From an uncultured Lachnospiraceae bacterium (GTDB lineage: Bacteria > Bacillota > Clostridia > Lachnospirales > Lachnospiraceae): DNA of 14,630 bases. The stretch spans positions 1 through 14,630 of the forward strand of contig CADCPJ010000265.1 of NCBI GenBank assembly GCA_902803245.1, read 5' to 3'. The notes under the pieces were generated by a model. It made no database searches and was not told the origin of the DNA. It saw only the letters and a program-made list of their open reading frames with translations. Within the stretch, counting starts at the first letter, position 1. Each line of letters opens with the position of its first letter. Both the position numbers and the translations under genes were made by a program. Positions 7,577-14,519 of this stretch are shown here, in pieces.

Positions 7577-7619
7577 AAAAGGCCGCCACAGCCTTGTTCT
7601 GCCTGTGACAGCCTTTTTA
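7577..7619 (-). terminator. Intrinsic terminator after the solute-binding protein gene
   Basis: On the minus strand AAGGCUGUCACAG pairs over 13 bases with CUGUGGCGGCCUU (plus-strand arms 7579-7591 and 7603-7615) around an 11-base loop, and UUUUC follows. Two of the pairs are U-G wobbles that would be C-A mismatches on the plus strand, so the minus strand is the functional direction. It lies about 25 bases after the binding-protein stop and would separate, wholly or partly, the transport genes from the downstream DUF624-GH30-GH42-GH43 genes. Confidence 0.88.
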
Positions 7620-7642
7620 TTTGTTCCGTATAGCCTTAAAGA

Positions 7643-9127
7643 TCAGCCCTCAAGGCCTGCGAGGTACTCGTCGAGCTGGCGCTGAGCCTCTTCGACGATG
7701 CGGTCGATGCCGGCATTCTTCATCTGGGTCTTGTAGTCCTCAAGGCCCTTCTCCTTGTCGACATAGCCGAGCTCGAGCGGCCATCCGTACTGCTGGCGGA
7801 CGTTCTGGCAGTTCGCGATCTCAGTTGTCACGTTCGTGGTATCAAATACAAATCCTGTGAAGCGCTCTGTGCCGACGCCTTCCTGGATCTGGTCTTCCCA
7901 CTCGTGGCGGACGGTGTCGTAGTACTCGGGGACGCCGGCCTGGTTGCGGTTCAGCTCCATCGTGCGGACCGCCCAGCAGGCGTTCGTCTGATAGAGGTCC
8001 GGATCGAGGATCGTGAACTGGCCTTCGTCGTTCAGCTCATAAGTTGTGCCGAGGATGCCGTAGAAGAAGTTGTCATAGGCCTCCTGGTCGGTGGTCAGAA
8101 GATTCCAGAGCGCAAGAGCTCTCTCAGGATTCTTCGCCGTCGTCGGGATGACGAGGCAGTCCTGCGTGTAAGGAAGGTGCGCGATATCCTTGGTCATCGG
8201 AGCGTAGCGGAAGTCCCACTCGGGATGGATGACGCAGAGATTGGACCATGTGTCGATATTGTGGAAGCGGAGAGCCGCCTTGCCGTTCTGTGTCTTGGTG
8301 GAATCCGTGTCGGACAGAGCACTCATGGACCAGAAGCCCTTGCTGCTCCAGCGTGCGCACATATCCACGAAGTCGCCGAAGGTCGGGTCGTCATAGACCG
8401 GGAATACGGTCGGGTGCTCCTCGGAGGGATCGTAGAAGATATAGCGGTTGCCGGAGTCGATCTCAAAGTTGCCCTGGAATCTCTCCCACTGCAGAGAGAG
8501 CTCGACGTTGCCCTGATACAGATCGATGACTTCGAGCTCGGGGTGGTTCGCCTTGATGAAGTCGCCATACGCCTCGATCTTCTCCCATGTGTCGAGCTGG
8601 CCTTCGATGCCTGCCTCATCGGCGATGTCGCCGCGGTAAATCGGGCCGTAAGTGATGTAGGTCGGAAGCAGGGTCGGAACCGCATAGAGCGCGCCGTCGA
8701 TCGTAGCCTGCGCAAGAGCGGAGTCGGACTGCATCGCGTAGTTGTCCGGAGCATAGGTCGGAAGCAGCTCGGACAGATCCTTGAATGCGCCGCGGCGGGC
8801 CAGGTTCGCGAAGTTCAGCCATGTCGCGCAGTAGGCCATGTCAAACTGTTCGCCCGAGGAATAGAGCATCGGATACTTGTTGGCGTACTCCGCCCAGCCG
8901 ATCCAGTTGATCTTCAGCGTGCAGTTCAGCTTGTTCTTGAAGTACTCGTTCATATTCGCATCGACGATGTCCTGTCCCGCAGGCCTGTCGCTGACGACGT
9001 ACATAACCAGCTCGACTTCCTCAGATGTGTCGACCGCATCGGCCGCGTGAACAGCCGTGCCAAACGTCCCGGTCAGCATTGCTGCCGCGGACGCCATGGC
9101 GAGAAATCTCTTAAGTCCTTTTCTCAT
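7643..9127 (-). CDS. Extracellular sugar-binding protein of an ABC importer (DUF3502-type)
   Basis: This 494-residue protein is the substrate receptor of the ABC importer encoded just upstream. It starts with a clear signal peptide: charged MRKGLKR, a hydrophobic core, and a likely signal peptidase I site after AVHA (residues 25-28). No lipobox cysteine follows, which is unusual for a Gram-positive binding protein. The mature N-terminus (VELVMYVVSDRPAG) and the body fit solute-binding family 1. The C-terminal part (from about residue 370, with TGFVFDTTNVTTEIANCQNV) resembles the DUF3502 domain seen in LplA-like proteins. The start ATG at 9127 has AAGGAGG five bases upstream; an extension to 9181 would lack this signal. 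A 155-base gap with a hairpin separates it from the permease gene, and a strong terminator follows. The bound sugar is unknown, presumably an oligosaccharide. Confidence 0.92.
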   Translation of the reverse strand: MRKGLKRFLAMASAAAMLTGTFGTAVHAADAVDTSEEVELVMYVVSDRPAGQDIVDANMNEYFKNKLNCTLKINWIGWAEYANKYPMLYSSGEQFDMAYCATWLNFANLARRGAFKDLSELLPTYAPDNYAMQSDSALAQATIDGALYAVPTLLPTYITYGPIYRGDIADEAGIEGQLDTWEKIEAYGDFIKANHPELEVIDLYQGNVELSLQWERFQGNFEIDSGNRYIFYDPSEEHPTVFPVYDDPTFGDFVDMCARWSSKGFWSMSALSDTDSTKTQNGKAALRFHNIDTWSNLCVIHPEWDFRYAPMTKDIAHLPYTQDCLVIPTTAKNPERALALWNLLTTDQEAYDNFFYGILGTTYELNDEGQFTILDPDLYQTNACWAVRTMELNRNQAGVPEYYDTVRHEWEDQIQEGVGTERFTGFVFDTTNVTTEIANCQNVRQQYGWPLELGYVDKEKGLEDYKTQMKNAGIDRIVEEAQRQLDEYLAGLEG

Positions 9128-9232
9128 ACAATCCTCCTTTGCAGTGTGTGAAAATGTTGCGTTGCGCGCCCGTCCGTTCATTTTAAGATAAGCGCAGGTG
9201 AAAAGTTGATTGGTTGCAATTCTCTATCCTGC

Positions 9233-9254
9233 CCCGAAAGAGAGCCCTTCCGGG
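9233..9254 (-). other. Intercistronic hairpin between permease and binding-protein genes
   Basis: CCCGAAAG (9233-9240) and CTTCCGGG (9247-9254) pair except for one A-C mismatch around a six-base loop. No U-tract follows on the minus strand, so it is not a complete terminator. A hairpin here could protect or process the mRNA so that the binding protein is made in excess over the permeases, a common arrangement. The remainder of the 9128-9282 gap holds a weak TAAAAT-like -10 box without a good -35 box. Confidence 0.4.
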
Positions 9255-9282
9255 ACAGTTCGATACATTGTTTGGGAGCCCC

Positions 9283-10212
9283 TCAGCCCTTGACCGATCC
9301 GACGGCGATACCTGCGATGAAGTAGCGCTGCACGAACGGGTAGAGAATCAGGATCGGGCCCGTGGCGACCACTGCCATCGCAAGCTTCAGAGAGTTGGAG
9401 GGCAGGTTCTGCACCTGGATGCCCGCCTGCGAGGCGATGGCTGCCAGCGCCTGCGTCTGCTGCTGAATCGCGTAGAGCATGTACTGCAGCGGGTACTTCG
9501 CCTCGGTCTTCATATAGAGCATCGCGTTGTACCAGTCGTTCCAGTAGCCGAGAGCCAGGAAGAGGCCGATGGTCGCAAGCCCCGACTTGAGGAGCGGGAG
9601 GATGATCGTGAAGAAGATCCTCCACTCACCGGCGCCGTCCAGCTTCGCCGACTCCACCAGCGCAAACGGGATCGTGTTGACGAAGGTCCTCATGATGAGC
9701 AGGTAGAAGACGTTGAACATGCCGGGCAGGATGAGCGCCCAGAGGCTGTCCTGCAGTCTCAGATAGCGGATGTAGAAGATGTAGGTGCTGACCATGCCGC
9801 CGTTAAAGAGCGTCGTAAAATAGAAGAAGAAGGACAGCGCGTTCCTGTACTTGAAGTCCTTGCGGCTGATGACATATGCCGTGAGAGCCGTGAGCAGGAG
9901 CCCGAGGAGCGTTCCGACCGCCGTGATCAGGATCGACACGCCGTATGCGCGGACAATTCTCATGGGCGTCTTGAAAATGATGTTGTACGCCTCCAGTGAG
10001 AACTCGCCCGGCCAGAGCGAGAAGCCGTTGAAGCGGATCCACTGCTCGGACGTGAAGGAGCCGGAGATCAGGAGAAGGAACGGAATGAGGCAGATGAGCG
10101 CCACTAAGATCACCACTGTGTAGCAGATCACGTAGAACACTTTTGAAGAGCCGCTGAGCCGGATCTTGCTGCTGCTGATGCCGGAGGATTCGAGATCTTT
10201 TGAAGATGCCAT
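9283..10212 (-). CDS. ABC sugar importer permease, LplC/YtcP type
   Basis: The 309-residue product is the second transmembrane subunit of the importer (CUT1, MalG-like branch). It has an N-terminal cytoplasmic stretch rich in Ser and Lys, about six membrane helices, and the EAA loop that contacts the ATPase (about residues 187-206, VESAKLDGAGEWRIFFTIIL). The C-terminus YFIAGIAVGSVKG is the typical ending of LplC-like permeases. The start ATG at 10212 has AGGAGG ten bases upstream, and only 21 bases separate it from the stop of the first permease, so the two are surely co-transcribed. No ATPase is encoded in the window; importers of this class commonly use a shared MsmX-type ATPase encoded elsewhere. 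Confidence 0.93.
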   Translation of the reverse strand: MASSKDLESSGISSSKIRLSGSSKVFYVICYTVVILVALICLIPFLLLISGSFTSEQWIRFNGFSLWPGEFSLEAYNIIFKTPMRIVRAYGVSILITAVGTLLGLLLTALTAYVISRKDFKYRNALSFFFYFTTLFNGGMVSTYIFYIRYLRLQDSLWALILPGMFNVFYLLIMRTFVNTIPFALVESAKLDGAGEWRIFFTIILPLLKSGLATIGLFLALGYWNDWYNAMLYMKTEAKYPLQYMLYAIQQQTQALAAIASQAGIQVQNLPSNSLKLAMAVVATGPILILYPFVQRYFIAGIAVGSVKG

Positions 10213-10233
10213 TTTGTCATATCCTCCTTTCCG

Positions 10234-11163
10234 TCAGAACAGTGCGTACTCTTCGTCTACGCGCTTCACGATGGCATTCACGACCATGATGATGACGAAG
10301 CACAGGACGGACTGGTAGAAGGTCGCTGCGGATGTCATGCCGATGTCCGGATTCGTGACCAGGGAGCGGAAGACGTAAGTATCGATAACGTCAGTTGCGT
10401 TGTAGAGCTGCCCGTTGAGACCGATGATCTGGTAGAACATCTCGAAGTCACCGCGCAGGATGCGGCCGACCTGGAGCAGGATCATGGTGACAAGAGTCGG
10501 ACGGATCGACGGAATCGTGATGTAGCGGATTCTCTGGAAGATTGTCGCGCCGTCGATCGCTGCGGCCTCATTGATCGCATCGTCGATGCCGGTGATCGCC
10601 GCGATGTAGATGACCGAGTTGTAGCCGGTCCATTTCCATGCATTAAACGCGCAGATAATAAACGGCCATGCGCCGGGCATCTGGTAGAAGTTGATCGGAG
10701 TGCCTCCCGTGGCCTTCACGATCGTGTTGATGAGACCCGTCTCGTAGTTAAAAATGCTGAACACGAAGACTCCGACCACGACCCATGAGATGAAATACGG
10801 GAGCAGGATGATGGTCTGGGAGACCTTCTTGACATACTTCCGGTGGATCTCCGTGAGGAAGATCGCAATGATCACAGCGAGAAGCTGGGATGTAATCAGG
10901 TTTAAGAGGTTGTAGAGTATCGTGTTCCTCGTGATCAACCAGCCGGTGCCGGAGCTGAAGAGGAACTTGAAGTTGTTGAGTCCGTTCCACGGGCTGCGGA
11001 ACACACCCAGGTCATAGCGATAATTCTTGAACGCGAGTACGAGACCGCTCATCGGCAGGTACTGCATGACGAGGACAAGAATGATCGCCGGTGCTGCCAT
11101 GGCAAAGAGCGCTTTGTTTCGCTTGAATTCAGCGACAAATCCATTTTTCTTCGTGTGAATCAC
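10234..11163 (-). CDS. ABC sugar importer permease, LplB/YteP type (unusual start)
   Basis: The product (309 residues from the GTG) is the first transmembrane subunit of the importer, with about six helices and an EAA loop at about 199-218 (EAAAIDGATIFQRIRYITIP). The start is a problem. The only orthodox start codon near the N-terminus is the GTG at 11163-11161, and it is part of the Shine-Dalgarno sequence GGAGGTGAT itself, so it cannot easily be used with that site. Nine bases further in lies an in-frame ACG (11154-11152) eight bases after GGAGG, where a start codon is expected; it would give ACG-Lys-Lys-Asn-Gly-Phe, a common permease N-terminus. I give the GTG coordinates as the conventional choice, but translation probably begins at the ACG (306 residues). 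A strong promoter lies just upstream (11250-11278). Confidence 0.9.
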   Translation of the reverse strand: MIHTKKNGFVAEFKRNKALFAMAAPAIILVLVMQYLPMSGLVLAFKNYRYDLGVFRSPWNGLNNFKFLFSSGTGWLITRNTILYNLLNLITSQLLAVIIAIFLTEIHRKYVKKVSQTIILLPYFISWVVVGVFVFSIFNYETGLINTIVKATGGTPINFYQMPGAWPFIICAFNAWKWTGYNSVIYIAAITGIDDAINEAAAIDGATIFQRIRYITIPSIRPTLVTMILLQVGRILRGDFEMFYQIIGLNGQLYNATDVIDTYVFRSLVTNPDIGMTSAATFYQSVLCFVIIMVVNAIVKRVDEEYALF

Positions 11164-11167
11164 CTCC
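11159..11167 (-). promoter_or_regulatory. Shine-Dalgarno GGAGGTGAT overlapping the annotated GTG start
   Basis: All nine bases GGAGGTGAT are complementary to the 3' end of bacterial 16S rRNA. The GTG inside it is the only ATG/GTG/TTG codon in the permease frame near the expected N-terminus. The site points to a start about eight bases downstream of GGAGG, where the in-frame codon is ACG. Confidence 0.8.
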
Positions 11168-11221
11168 AGTTATTTTTGTAAAAAGCTTGTGAAAATTTTT
11201 AGAAAACTGATGGAAATGGTG

Positions 11222-11248
11222 TGATATTTCGTGCAGATAGCAATATCA
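11222..11248. promoter_or_regulatory. Inverted repeat at the transport-operon transcription start, possible operator
   Basis: TGATATT (11222-11228) and AATATCA (11242-11248) are perfect inverted repeats separated by 13 bases. They cover the expected start of transcription, just downstream of the -10 box. The position fits a repressor operator or a 5'-end hairpin; which protein would bind is unknown. Confidence 0.4.
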
Positions 11249-11249
11249 T

Positions 11250-11278
11250 ATCATATTTCTGCACCCTTGTCTCGTCAA
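11250..11278 (-). promoter_or_regulatory. Sigma-A promoter for the ABC transporter operon
   Basis: On the minus strand TTGACG (plus 11273-11278) is followed by a 17-bp spacer and TATGAT (plus 11250-11255), five of six consensus bases in each box. It lies in the 145-base AT-rich gap between the GH5 stop and the first permease, giving a leader of about 80-90 bases. The permease and binding-protein genes can thus be transcribed independently of GH5. Confidence 0.8.
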
Positions 11279-11308
11279 ATCCGCCATTATCAGACAGGTT
11301 TGGGAAGA

Positions 11309-12970
11309 TTATTTGCAGCATTTGTCAAAAAGCAGGGTTTTGACAGTCACAGATCCTTCGCGGCACACGACTTTGACCTGGCAGTCTTCTCCTTCCGGGA
11401 TGATTCCCGCCAAAAAACGGGCAAATCCGCCTCCGGGCGGAATGTCCAAAGTCCCGGACAATCCTCTTCCCATGACCTCAAGGACCGCGCCGCCTCTGCT
11501 CTTTGCCACCAGCTCCAGTTTCTCGGGAGACGCAAGCTCCCGGATCGCGTACGAGGCAAAGTCTCCCTCGTCCAGCTGAAGATTGAGATGCGGCCAGTCG
11601 CCGTACTTCGGGGGTCTTCCCCCTCCCGCAAATGCGAATCCCGGGGACTCATAAGGCGTAAAGCCCTCCTCATAGACGAAGTGCATGCGGTCCTCGCGGC
11701 GGTATCCCGAGAACACGGAGTACGGCCATTTTCCCTTGAACGACTCTCCCGCTCCGGGAAGCATATCGTATCCCACGGCAGGAACGAGAACCTTTCCTCT
11801 CCTCAGCACGGCGTCCGCGCGGTGCTCGTGGAGTGAGCAGTTCCGAAAGCGGACGTTCTCGAGGTACTGATCGAAGACTGCCTTGCTCATGGCGTAGGAG
11901 GGCTTTGGGCCGCCCTTCTGCGCGTACGCGCAGATCTTCTCCATTCCCTCAGGGAGACGGTAAGTGCACAGCGTCGCTGCGTCGGCGCCTTCCACCGCTT
12001 TGTGGCACCAGATATTGACGCCGATGCGGTGCTCGCGGAGCATTTCGTAGAGGACTGTCATGTAGCGGCTGCTGCCGCCGGTCTCTCCCATCCAGACCGG
12101 GACGTTCAGTTCCTCCCTGGCCGCCAGCATATATCCGAGTGCCCCGAGATCCGGGAGCGTCTCGTACATGTGCATGGTCAGAACCCAGTTGTGGAAGCCC
12201 GGGTCCATGTCCGGCCGGAAGATGTCCGTCCGGGAGGCGAAGCGGTGCCCCTGAAGGAAGATCATGTGCCTTGTATCAATGCGGCGGATTCGTGCGATGG
12301 TCTCATCGTAGAAGCGGACCAGCTCAGGAAGAAGGCAGTCGTGGGCGGGAAGCGCGAGCGGCTCATTTAAGAGCTCGTATCCGGCCACCACCGCGCGGTC
12401 TTTATATCTCCTCGCGAATTCCTCCCACAATAGGATCGTCCTCTCCCATCCTTCCGCGTCCGTGTAGAGGTGGGGCTGGTTGTCCACGCCGTCGTCGCAC
12501 CCGATGGCGCTCTGCCCGGCAGCTGCGGCATGCATGTCGAGGATCACGTAGATCTCCCGTTCCTCGCAGATATCCAGCAGGTCATCAAGGATCGCAAAGG
12601 TCTCCCCATCGTAAGAGATCCCCTCTTCCTCCTTGAGAAACGCAGCCGCTTTCAGCGGGAGGCGGACAGAATTCATTCCGATGGACGCGAGGTGCTCTAT
12701 GTCCTCTCTTCCGAAGTAATTGCGGTAGAACTTCTTCCAAAACCCGTCCGCATAGTCCCTGCCGCAGGTCTCAATGATGATCTGGTTGATGGACCTCCCG
12801 CGGTCCATCCCCTCCGCCCGCATGAAAGTCCTGAATTCCGACCCGAACGCGGAGGAGCCGAAAAGGAATCCCTCCTGGTTCATCCAGTTCCCGATGCCGT
12901 AGCCGGTCAGGAGAACTTCCCCGCCGTCCTCGCGGCAGATGCGGGTGCCGTGGGCCTTAAGAAACTGCAT
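11309..12970 (-). CDS. GH5 family glycoside hydrolase with C-terminal beta-sandwich
   Basis: The 553-residue protein carries a GH5 (cellulase-superfamily) catalytic barrel at about residues 15-370. Visible motifs are GMNSVRLPL (98-106), VILDMHAAAAGQS (142-154), the acid/base in ELLNEP (E203), HMY (267-269) and the nucleophile in WMGETGG (E296). About 180 further residues (372-553) look like a beta-rich accessory domain rather than a recognized binding module. There is no signal peptide, so it probably acts on imported oligosaccharides in the cytoplasm, unlike secreted endocellulases. The start ATG at 12970 has AAGGAG upstream at suitable spacing. It is the first gene of the minus-strand cluster, divergent from the AraC regulator, and is followed by a gap with its own promoter for the transporter. 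GH5 activities range widely (glucanase, mannanase, xyloglucanase, exo-glycosidases), so specificity is open. Confidence 0.9.
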   Translation of the reverse strand: MQFLKAHGTRICREDGGEVLLTGYGIGNWMNQEGFLFGSSAFGSEFRTFMRAEGMDRGRSINQIIIETCGRDYADGFWKKFYRNYFGREDIEHLASIGMNSVRLPLKAAAFLKEEEGISYDGETFAILDDLLDICEEREIYVILDMHAAAAGQSAIGCDDGVDNQPHLYTDAEGWERTILLWEEFARRYKDRAVVAGYELLNEPLALPAHDCLLPELVRFYDETIARIRRIDTRHMIFLQGHRFASRTDIFRPDMDPGFHNWVLTMHMYETLPDLGALGYMLAAREELNVPVWMGETGGSSRYMTVLYEMLREHRIGVNIWCHKAVEGADAATLCTYRLPEGMEKICAYAQKGGPKPSYAMSKAVFDQYLENVRFRNCSLHEHRADAVLRRGKVLVPAVGYDMLPGAGESFKGKWPYSVFSGYRREDRMHFVYEEGFTPYESPGFAFAGGGRPPKYGDWPHLNLQLDEGDFASYAIRELASPEKLELVAKSRGGAVLEVMGRGLSGTLDIPPGGGFARFLAGIIPEGEDCQVKVVCREGSVTVKTLLFDKCCK

Positions 12971-13038
12971 CGTTTTTCTCCTTCCAAAACCTGGTTCTGT
13001 AAGCCGATTTACTGTTTCCGGACGTCTAATTCGTATAT

Positions 13039-13067
13039 ATTTTAGCGATCCATGGATGGCCGATAAA
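13039..13067 (-). promoter_or_regulatory. Possible promoter for GH5
   Basis: On the minus strand TTTATC (plus 13062-13067, three of six consensus bases) is followed by a 17-bp spacer and TAAAAT (plus 13039-13044, five of six). The poor -35 box suggests dependence on an activator, as expected next to an AraC-family gene. The spacer contains the palindrome ATCCATGGAT (13048-13057). Confidence 0.4.
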
Positions 13068-13096
13068 TCAGATTTATTGTATAATTATCATAAATC
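13063..13096. promoter_or_regulatory. Three ATAAATC boxes in the divergent GH5/AraC promoter region
   Basis: ATAAATC occurs at 13063-13069 and 13090-13096 in direct orientation, and its inverse GATTTAT at 13071-13077. The first two form the perfect 15-bp palindrome ATAAATCAGATTTAT. The boxes overlap the candidate GH5 -35 box and flank the candidate AraC -10 box, so a bound regulator could control both genes. Binding by the neighbouring AraC protein is an inference from position. Confidence 0.45.
13080..13085 (+). promoter_or_regulatory. Consensus -10 box (TATAAT) for the AraC regulator gene
   Basis: A perfect TATAAT lies 66 bases upstream of the AraC ATG, giving a leader of about 60 bases. 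The sequence 17 bp upstream (TGGCCG) is a poor -35 box, which again suits an activator-dependent or weak promoter. Confidence 0.55.
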
Positions 13097-13150
13097 TTGT
13101 TATTTTACTGCGGAAGCCGCACAGAAAAATCCCTCAAGGAGGAGCCGTAC

Positions 13151-14401
13151 ATGAAACCGGGCATTGTCCCTTATTTTACAGCCAGATCCTTAAAGACGAG
13201 CGTGCGCTGTTATCTGCGCGAAGATCTGTCGGAAATCAATACCGCAGGCCTCGTGACGGACATCCAGGATGAGCCCTACAGTTCTCATCTCGCCCGTTCC
13301 GAGGCGGCGGCAGGAGTCACCCCGGGCATGCCCGTCATACTCTCCGTGGAGGGGGCATTTGCCTATTCCCTTATAGTGAGCGGCAGGTATCTCTATATAA
13401 TCGGCCCGGCGCGCTTCCTGGAGGCGGTGTACTTCTCCCGCAAGGTCTCCCTTAAGGATCTCGGTCTTGAGGGAGAGTCCATCCCCGACAGCACTCTCGA
13501 GTCGGTCCCCTTCGTCGATTTCACGGAATTCACCATGCACACACTGCTGCTCTTCAATCTGAAGAGGAAAGGGACGCCGGCTTCTCCGTATCTGGAGGAG
13601 AGCGTTTTCCTCGCCGAAAACTGCGTGGACAAAACGGTCATCAAGAGCGGCCGGGAGAAGACGACGGAGCGCATCCTCGACAATATGGAGAGCGGCATCC
13701 GCCACAATCCCTACAGTCAGGAGATCCGGGAGCGCAACAGCATCAAAAACGGGGATGTGGCCGCACTCAGGCTGGCCCTTGGCGAGACCTTCTCCGGCAA
13801 ATACGGCCAGCTCAGCGACAACCCCCTCCGCCAGGAGATCGACATGGGAATCGTCACCATGACCATCGCCACCCGCGCCGCCATCGAAGGCGGCCTCCAC
13901 TACGAGGACGTCTTCTCCTTCTGCGACATCACGATCCGGCAGATGGAGGCCGGCCGGGACGTGCGGACGGTGCGCCACATCTACCGCAACGCCGAGTACC
14001 GCCTGGCGGAGATGGTGCACGAGTTGAAGGAGAAGCGGCACGAGCTCCCCGAAGGAAAGGAGAACCGCCACATCACAAGATGCAAGGACTACATCTTCGG
14101 GCATCTCCACGAGAAGATCACGGTGCAGGAGATCGCGCAGGCGATCGGCCTCGACCCCAGCTACCTCTCCTCCCTCTTCACCTCCTGCGAGCACATGACC
14201 CTCAAGCAGTTCATCCTGTTCGAGAAGATCAAGCTGGCCAAAAACATGCTGGTCTACTCCTCCTACTCCTATATCCAGATCGCCACCTACCTCGGCTTCT
14301 GCTCCCAGAGCCACCTGGGCACAGAATTCAAAAAGGCGACGGGCATGTCCCTCAAGGAATACCGCGACGCCTACGCAAAAGAAGAATTCATCGACAGGTG
14401 A
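13151..14401 (+). CDS. AraC-family transcriptional regulator
   Basis: This 416-residue regulator has a C-terminal AraC DNA-binding domain (about 308-408) with two helix-turn-helix units: ITVQEIAQAIGLDPSYLSSL (323-342) and IQIATYLGFCSQSHLGTEFK (375-394), followed by the usual KATGMSLKEYR. The N-terminal 300 residues are not a classical cupin. They include a conserved-looking stretch (about 196-270, NSIKNGDVAALRLAL to IRQMEAG) seen in long AraC proteins of gut clostridia, probably a ligand- or signal-sensing region. The ATG at 13151 has AAGGAGG eight bases upstream; the extension to 13097 is rejected. It is divergent from GH5, the classical arrangement for control of the adjacent sugar operon. 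The last sense codon and stop (AGG TGA, 14396-14401) lie inside the palindromic repeat. Confidence 0.92.
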   Translation: MKPGIVPYFTARSLKTSVRCYLREDLSEINTAGLVTDIQDEPYSSHLARSEAAAGVTPGMPVILSVEGAFAYSLIVSGRYLYIIGPARFLEAVYFSRKVSLKDLGLEGESIPDSTLESVPFVDFTEFTMHTLLLFNLKRKGTPASPYLEESVFLAENCVDKTVIKSGREKTTERILDNMESGIRHNPYSQEIRERNSIKNGDVAALRLALGETFSGKYGQLSDNPLRQEIDMGIVTMTIATRAAIEGGLHYEDVFSFCDITIRQMEAGRDVRTVRHIYRNAEYRLAEMVHELKEKRHELPEGKENRHITRCKDYIFGHLHEKITVQEIAQAIGLDPSYLSSLFTSCEHMTLKQFILFEKIKLAKNMLVYSSYSYIQIATYLGFCSQSHLGTEFKKATGMSLKEYRDAYAKEEFIDR

Positions 14402-14428
14402 CAGTGGGGACAGTCCCCATTGTCACCT
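14396..14428. terminator. Second copy of the palindrome, overlapping the AraC stop
   Basis: AGGTGACA (14396-14403) pairs with TGTCACCT (14421-14428), and TGGGG with CCCCA inside. A T-run follows on the plus strand, so it can terminate AraC transcription. The TGA stop of AraC (14399-14401) is within the left arm. The A-rich left flank of the copy at 1330 is missing here, marking the homology boundary. Confidence 0.75.
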
Positions 14429-14469
14429 TTTTACAAAGATTTAACTTGACAGTACATTTGACAGCGAAT

Positions 14470-14508
14470 AAAAAGCCCCGCCGTCGCAATCCGATGCGAC
14501 AGCGGGGC
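14470..14508 (-). terminator. Second copy of the operon terminator, with a compensatory pair
   Basis: It is the same 14-bp minus-strand stem and UUUUU tract as at 1407-1445. The changes at 14486 (A to G) and 14497 (T to C) face each other in the stem and convert one A-U pair into G-C, so pairing is kept. Confidence 0.93.
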
Positions 14509-14519
14509 CTTTCCTGCAG

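Noticed and set aside
13190..14314. 374-codon minus-strand frame opposite the AraC gene
   Set aside because: The AraC protein has recognizable helix-turn-helix motifs and a good start. The antisense frame has no recognizable motif and shows shadow-frame composition.
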